Assembly (NCBI RefSeq): GCF_008704795.1
Contig: NZ_CP023690.1
Location: forward strand, 8,938,501 to 9,002,500
DNA: 64,000 bases
DNA from: Streptomyces spectabilis
GTDB lineage: Bacteria > Actinomycetota > Actinomycetes > Streptomycetales > Streptomycetaceae
Direction: 5' to 3'
The position numbers and the translations under genes were made by a program. The notes below the pieces were generated by a model, which was not told the DNA's origin, did not search any database, and saw only the letters and a program-made list of their open reading frames with translations. This document shows, in pieces, positions 60,570 to 64,000 of the stretch (positions are counted from its first letter, which is position 1; every line of letters starts with the position of its first letter).

Positions 60570-61169
60570 TCAGAGGCACCCCTCCAGCAAGGCGGCCCCG
60601 GACGCACCGAGGTGCCGGAGGGCCGCCGCGAAGGAGTAGCAGTCGAAGAGGGCCGAATGCTCCTGCCCGGCAGCGGGTCTGGGCAGCCCGAGCACCTGCC
60701 ACAGGCGCCCCACGTTCACACCCGTCGTCGCGGGCGCCAGGGTGTTGAGCCAGGGCCGCACGTTCAGGAAGTGGGCGTCCAGCCAGCTGTTCTCGATCCG
60801 CTCGCCGCGTGCCCGCGCCCAGCCCGTGTTCTCCCCGATGACGACCATGTCGTTGCCGTAGGAGAGCACGGTCTGTCCCTTGCAGAACCCCAGGAAGTCA
60901 CTCAGGGCCCGCGCGGGCGCGAGCCCCTCCCGGTCGACCGCTTCCTGCTCGATGCCGGTGAGCTCGGTGAAGAACGCGGAGAGGCGTGGATTGACCACCG
61001 GCCGCACCAGCGCCTCGTACTCCTCCACGACCGAGAGGTCCGCACCGAGGCGCAGGGCCCCGATCTGCACGATCTCGCGCAGCTGGCCGGGGCCCGACCA
61101 GTCCGCCTCAAGGGCTCCCGGCCACGTCGTGAACTCCAGGTCGAAAACCACGAAGGTGGACACGGTCAC
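60570..61169 (-). CDS. DEDDh-type 3'-5' exonuclease
   Basis: 199 residues. Exo I is FVVFDLEFTTWPG (Asp-Glu), Exo II is around SYGNDMVVIGENTG, and Exo III is the His-Asp in AGQEHSALFDCYSFAAAL. This is the ERI-1/RNase T-like exonuclease arrangement, acting on RNA or single-stranded DNA. The GTG start has AAGGAG a few bases upstream. A 10-bp tandem repeat lies between it and the upstream VOC gene. Confidence 0.87.
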   Translation of the reverse strand: MTVSTFVVFDLEFTTWPGALEADWSGPGQLREIVQIGALRLGADLSVVEEYEALVRPVVNPRLSAFFTELTGIEQEAVDREGLAPARALSDFLGFCKGQTVLSYGNDMVVIGENTGWARARGERIENSWLDAHFLNVRPWLNTLAPATTGVNVGRLWQVLGLPRPAAGQEHSALFDCYSFAAALRHLGASGAALLEGCL

Positions 61170-61190
61170 GTTCTCCTTCCCTTTCGCCTT

Positions 61191-61230
61191 CTCCCGCGCT
61201 CTCCCGCGCTCTCCCGCGCTCTCCCGCGCT
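61191..61230. repeat. Four tandem copies of a 10-bp repeat
   Basis: CTCCCGCGCT is repeated four times without error, then CTACTGCGGC begins the VOC gene's end (stop). It sits in the 61-bp gap between the VOC stop and the exonuclease start, so on the minus strand it is the leader of the exonuclease message. Likely a slippage-prone microsatellite-like tract. Confidence 0.85.
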
Positions 61231-61623
61231 CTACTGCGGCTGGGTCGCGATCTGGATCAGGTTGCCGCACGTGTCGTCGAAGACGGCGAAGGTGATCTCG
61301 TCCATCTCCAGGGGCTCCTGGGTGAAGCGGACGCCGAGGCCACGCAGCCGCTCGTACTCCGCGCGCACGTCGTCGACGGCGAACTGGGCGAGCGGGATGC
61401 CGTCCTTGACGAGCGCGTCGCGGTACGGCTTGACGGCCGGGTGCCCCGCGGGCTCCAGGAGCAGCTCGACGCCGCCCGGCTCGTCGGGCGGGACGACGGT
61501 CAGCCACCGGTCCGTCTCGCCCACCGGAACGTCGTGCTTCTTCACGAAGCCGAGGATCTCCGTGTAGAAGTGCTCGGCCTTCGCCTGGTCGTCGACGAAG
61601 ACGCTGGTCAGGTGAATCCTCAT
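61231..61623 (-). CDS. VOC-superfamily (glyoxalase/bleomycin-resistance) protein
   Basis: 130 residues with the paired beta-alpha-beta-beta-beta modules. MRIHLTSVFVDDQAKAEHFYTEILGF contains the first metal-ligand His. GGVELLLEP gives the second-strand Glu, and the last strands read ITFAVFDDTCGNLIQIATQP. It could be a dioxygenase, lyase or antibiotic-binding protein; no substrate is evident. It is followed by the exonuclease gene on the same strand. Confidence 0.9.
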   Translation of the reverse strand: MRIHLTSVFVDDQAKAEHFYTEILGFVKKHDVPVGETDRWLTVVPPDEPGGVELLLEPAGHPAVKPYRDALVKDGIPLAQFAVDDVRAEYERLRGLGVRFTQEPLEMDEITFAVFDDTCGNLIQIATQPQ

Positions 61624-61831
61624 GGAGTGCTCTCTCCTCCGGTCCGGTTGCGGCGGGCACGGGCCGTCGCACGGCGATCTGCCAGATCCCGAACAGTCTC
61701 TGACAGGAAGCCTCCCCGAGCGCGTCGAGGGCGGCGCGGGGGTGGGGCCGGCCGGGCCTCCTGGTCGCGCATACCTGCCGCGGCGATCGGGAAGCGTCCG
61801 ATCCGACGCGTCCGAGCCCAGGGAGGCCCTC

Positions 61832-62251
61832 ATGCCCCGAACGCCGCAGGAGATCTTCGAGAGGTACGTCCACGCCGGAGCCATGACCCGGAACGCCGAC
61901 GCCGTCGCCGAGAGCTTCACCGAGGACGGCGTCTTCGAGGCACCGCTCATGCCTCCCGGCGCCTCCTTCCCCAGGAGACTGGTGGGCCGCGAGGAGATCC
62001 GTACCGCGTTGGCTGCGTACTACGGACGACAGGCGCGGGACGACCGCGTGCCGAACCTCGAGAAGTCCGGCTACGTGCTGCACACCACCTCGGATCCCGA
62101 CGTCTTCATCGCCGAGATCGACACGGTCTTCGACGGGGACGGTGACGGGGGTGGGGACGACGTGACCATCTCCCTCGTGCAGATCTTCCGCGTCCGCGAT
62201 GACAAGATCGCGCGGCTGCGCGACTACTTCGCGCCCGACCTGATGAGCTGA
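61832..62251 (+). CDS. NTF2-like (SnoaL-type) family protein
   Basis: 139 residues: an N-terminal helix (PRTPQEIFERYVHAGAMTRNADAVAESFTEDGVFEAPL) and strands ending in TISLVQIFRVRDDKIARLRDYFAPDLM, the NTF2/SnoaL fold. GGGAGG precedes ATG 61832. Divergent from the VOC gene across 208 bp with no notable repeat. A Gly-Asp-rich loop (DGDGDGGGDD) near residue 105 is unusual. The ligand or reaction is unknown. Confidence 0.88.
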   Translation: MPRTPQEIFERYVHAGAMTRNADAVAESFTEDGVFEAPLMPPGASFPRRLVGREEIRTALAAYYGRQARDDRVPNLEKSGYVLHTTSDPDVFIAEIDTVFDGDGDGGGDDVTISLVQIFRVRDDKIARLRDYFAPDLMS

Positions 62252-62280
62252 GGCCGGCCTCGCGGGAGGGGGCGAGCAGA

Positions 62281-62313
62281 GGGCCCGCCGCGACGGGGGA
62301 GCGCGGCGGGCCC
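62281..62313. terminator. Hairpin terminator after the SnoaL-type gene
   Basis: A perfect 12-bp GC stem (GGGCCCGCCGCG with its complement) and a 9-nt loop, 30 bp after the stop codon. No T-tract, as usual here. Confidence 0.8.
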
Positions 62314-62462
62314 GGCCTTCAGTGTGCCCCCACCGGCCCCGCCCATGTGCGCCCGGCCGCGAATTGGCTGAGTCTCTACTCCCGGCGCGCTGGCCCGCCG
62401 GGGCCTGGCCGAAGCCGCAAAAGCGCTGGACAGATCCCTGGTGCCGGGTGAGCATCTCCGCG

Positions 62463-63011
62463 ATGAACAGCGAATCTCCCTTCCCTCCCCGCCGTATCCG
62501 CTTCGTCTCGTTGAGCGCCAAGGCACTGCGGGCACTCGCCGACGGTGACCTCTCCGGCGGCAGCGCCGAGGCCGGGGTCGCCCTCGACGCGCACTTCGTC
62601 TCCGAACGGGCCCGCTGGATCTTCGGCTATCGCGCGGAGCAGCTGGCCAAGGATCCGTCCGCCGCGCCCTGGACCACGCGGGCCGCGGTGTCCGTGCCGG
62701 ACGGCGCCGTCGTCGGCGACGCCGGGTTCCACGGGCCGCCGGACGAGGCGGGCGTGGTCGAGGTCGGCTACACCGTCGTGCCCGGCCACCGCCGTCAGGG
62801 CTACGCCCGCGCGATGTTGAGGGAACTGCTCGTCAGGGCCGCCGCCGAACCCGGTGTCAGGACCGTACGGGCCACCATCCGGTCGGACAACGAGGCCTCC
62901 TTGGCCACCATCGCGGGCTTCGGTTTCACTCGCGTCGGCGAGAAGGGGGACGAGCGCGAGGGGATCAGCTTCGTCTTCGAGGTCCCGGCGGACGCGATTC
63001 TGGCCGCGTAG
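62463..63011 (+). CDS. GNAT-family N-acetyltransferase
   Basis: 182 residues. The acetyl-CoA-binding motif A is VEVGYTVVPGHRRQGYARAMLRELLVRA, followed by motif B (VRATIRSDNEASLATIAGFGFTRVGE). The RimJ/RimL-like form suggests acetylation of a protein N-terminus or small amine; the substrate is unknown. ATG 62463 begins MNSESPFPPRRIRF; there is no strong ribosome-binding site. The open frame upstream crosses the hairpin and is unlikely to be coding. Confidence 0.88.
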   Translation: MNSESPFPPRRIRFVSLSAKALRALADGDLSGGSAEAGVALDAHFVSERARWIFGYRAEQLAKDPSAAPWTTRAAVSVPDGAVVGDAGFHGPPDEAGVVEVGYTVVPGHRRQGYARAMLRELLVRAAAEPGVRTVRATIRSDNEASLATIAGFGFTRVGEKGDEREGISFVFEVPADAILAA

Positions 63012-63029
63012 CCGCGACGTCGACGCCGT

Positions 63030-64000
63030 CTAGGGGGAGGTGCGCAGGGCGGGGACGATGCGCCAGTCCCGCTGGAAGACGAGGTTGTGCAGGTCGGCGG
63101 CGATGATGGCGCGGAAGGTCGGGAGGAGTTCGGCGGCCTGGGCGTGGGTGAAGACGTTGAGGGGCCAGTCGGCGACGGTGGTGCCGCGCAGGTGGGGGTG
63201 GTGGAACCCGGCGCCGAAGTAGGCGTGGAGACAGAGGGCGGGGATGCCGGTGCGGAGCTGTTCGGGCCAGGTCAGGCGCCAGGTGGCGTAGCTGCCGCCG
63301 TGCTGGTCGCGGCGCAGCCCTGTGGCCTGGAGGGTGCCCGTGCCGAGCAGCAGCTGCGTGTCGTACTCGGTGAGGGCCCGGCGGGCGGGGGCGTCGAGCA
63401 GTTCGGTCGTCCTGGCGAAGGCGGCCTCCTTGTCCCGGCGTTCGGTGTGCCCGGCGTGGGTGCCGTCGCGCAGGTCGGCGAAGTGGCGGAGGAGGTCCCC
63501 CATGGGGGCGGGTGTGGGGGTGGGCGGACGTGTGGTCGTCATGGATAGAACGTCCTTTCTAGAGAGATGAAGGGGGAGGGGGCAAGGCAGGTCGCGCAGG
63601 GCGTCGGCCAGGCGCGGCAGGAGGCGGCTGTGGGGGGCGAGCAGGTCCGCGTGGGCGGCGTCGGGTGCGTGGATGAGGCGGGTGGGGACGGCGGCGGCCC
63701 TGAGGCGTTCGGCGTAGGCGAGGACGTCGTCGGCCACGGGGTCCAGGGCGCCCACGGCGAGCACGGCGGGTGCCAGACCGCGGAGGTCCTCGGCGTCGAG
63801 CGGGGTGCTGTGCAGGGCCGTGCCGTCGGACGCGGCGGCCGTGGCGGGTCCGGTGCCGCGCCAGGTGCGCCAGGACCGGCGCAGCGCGGCGGCCTCGGGG
63901 AAGGCGGCCGGATCCCGCCGGTAACTGGGGGCGGCGCAGGACGGGTTGAGGGGCGGGTAGGCCAGCAGCTGGGCGTCGAGGCGCTGCCCGCGATCGCGGA
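63030..64000 (-). CDS. Alpha/beta hydrolase (partial) in frame with an unknown C-terminal domain
   Basis: The frame runs from the right window edge to a stop at 63030 without interruption. The first part is the end of an HSL/esterase-type alpha/beta hydrolase: YPPLNPS...YRRDPAAFPEAAALRRSW, catalytic Asp region LAVGALDPVADDVLAYAERL and His in IHAPDAAHADLL. It then passes through DLPCPLPLHLSRKDVLS into a 170-residue unrecognised domain starting MTTTRPP and ending FQRDWRIVPALRTSP. An ATG at 63542 with AGAAAGGA upstream could start that domain as a separate protein. So this is either a fusion or two genes sharing one frame with internal initiation. Confidence 0.7.
   Translation of the reverse strand, partial: RDRGQRLDAQLLAYPPLNPSCAAPSYRRDPAAFPEAAALRRSWRTWRGTGPATAAASDGTALHSTPLDAEDLRGLAPAVLAVGALDPVADDVLAYAERLRAAAVPTRLIHAPDAAHADLLAPHSRLLPRLADALRDLPCPLPLHLSRKDVLSMTTTRPPTPTPAPMGDLLRHFADLRDGTHAGHTERRDKEAAFARTTELLDAPARRALTEYDTQLLLGTGTLQATGLRRDQHGGSYATWRLTWPEQLRTGIPALCLHAYFGAGFHHPHLRGTTVADWPLNVFTHAQAAELLPTFRAIIAADLHNLVFQRDWRIVPALRTSP

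Noticed and set aside
61191..61230. CRISPR-like array
   Set aside because: The repeats are only 10 bp, directly adjacent and without spacers; simple tandem repeat.

Overview
The window is very GC-rich, densely packed actinobacterial DNA and reads as a Streptomyces chromosome segment. Evidence includes the codon bias, the many GTG starts, the 4-bp GTGA/ATGA overlaps, many TetR/MarR/PadR/LysR/ROK regulators, and Streptomyces-restricted families (DUF6332, a DUF6643-like protein, Rv1733c-type proteins, TerD). I found no tRNA, rRNA, CRISPR array, insertion sequence, phage or integrase gene. The gene content looks like ordinary chromosome with an accessory flavour rather than an island.

Layout, left to right. 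1-3.5 kb: end of a NarL-type two-component system, a DUF6332 protein, and an MFS exporter divergent from a MarR regulator. 3.6-9.2 kb: a mycothiol-dependent-type enzyme, an MFS/ROK divergent pair, and a second MFS exporter with its TetR. 9.2-11.9 kb: a TetR-cupin-DUF4865-phosphotriesterase-like operon. 12-16 kb: a SHOCT protein with a MacB-like ABC system. 16-25.6 kb: an RsbW-like ATPase, a Cds1-like PLP enzyme behind a possible leader peptide, an SRPBCC protein, a DeoR regulator, a membrane lipase-like protein, and a parallel beta-helix/AAA+ fusion. 25.6-29.6 kb: a decayed MOSC gene, a double TerD protein and an HpnB-type glycosyltransferase. 29.6-35.3 kb: a racemase, small membrane proteins, an O-antigen-ligase-like protein, apolipoprotein N-acyltransferase and a Nudix hydrolase. 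35.3-40.8 kb: a four-gene CseABC-like operon bracketed by two paralogous GerMN lipoproteins, then an acyltransferase and an SGNH lipoprotein.

41-46.3 kb is the most interesting part. rlmG and alkB are followed by a chimeric DnaA paralogue: an XRE-like HTH and coiled coil fused to the DnaA AAA+ core and DnaA domain IV. Next come a small membrane protein and an ogt/2OG-oxygenase operon. The DnaA-like protein keeps its ATPase residues. It lacks the segment that forms the single-strand-binding initiator-specific motif, and it has altered DnaA-box recognition residues. It therefore looks like a replication initiator rebuilt as something else, probably a regulator, next to alkylation-repair genes.

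46.6-64 kb: fadH with a downstream PadR, a Gfo/Idh/MocA oxidoreductase with a sugar-isomerase-type partner, a LysR/DJ-1/TetR/ALDH group, an NTF2/PadR divergent pair with a 40-bp palindrome, a secreted amidase, an FN3 lipoprotein, an exonuclease, VOC, SnoaL and GNAT proteins, and a truncated alpha/beta hydrolase whose frame runs on into an unknown domain. Several strong palindromes (candidate operators) and hairpin terminators are listed separately.
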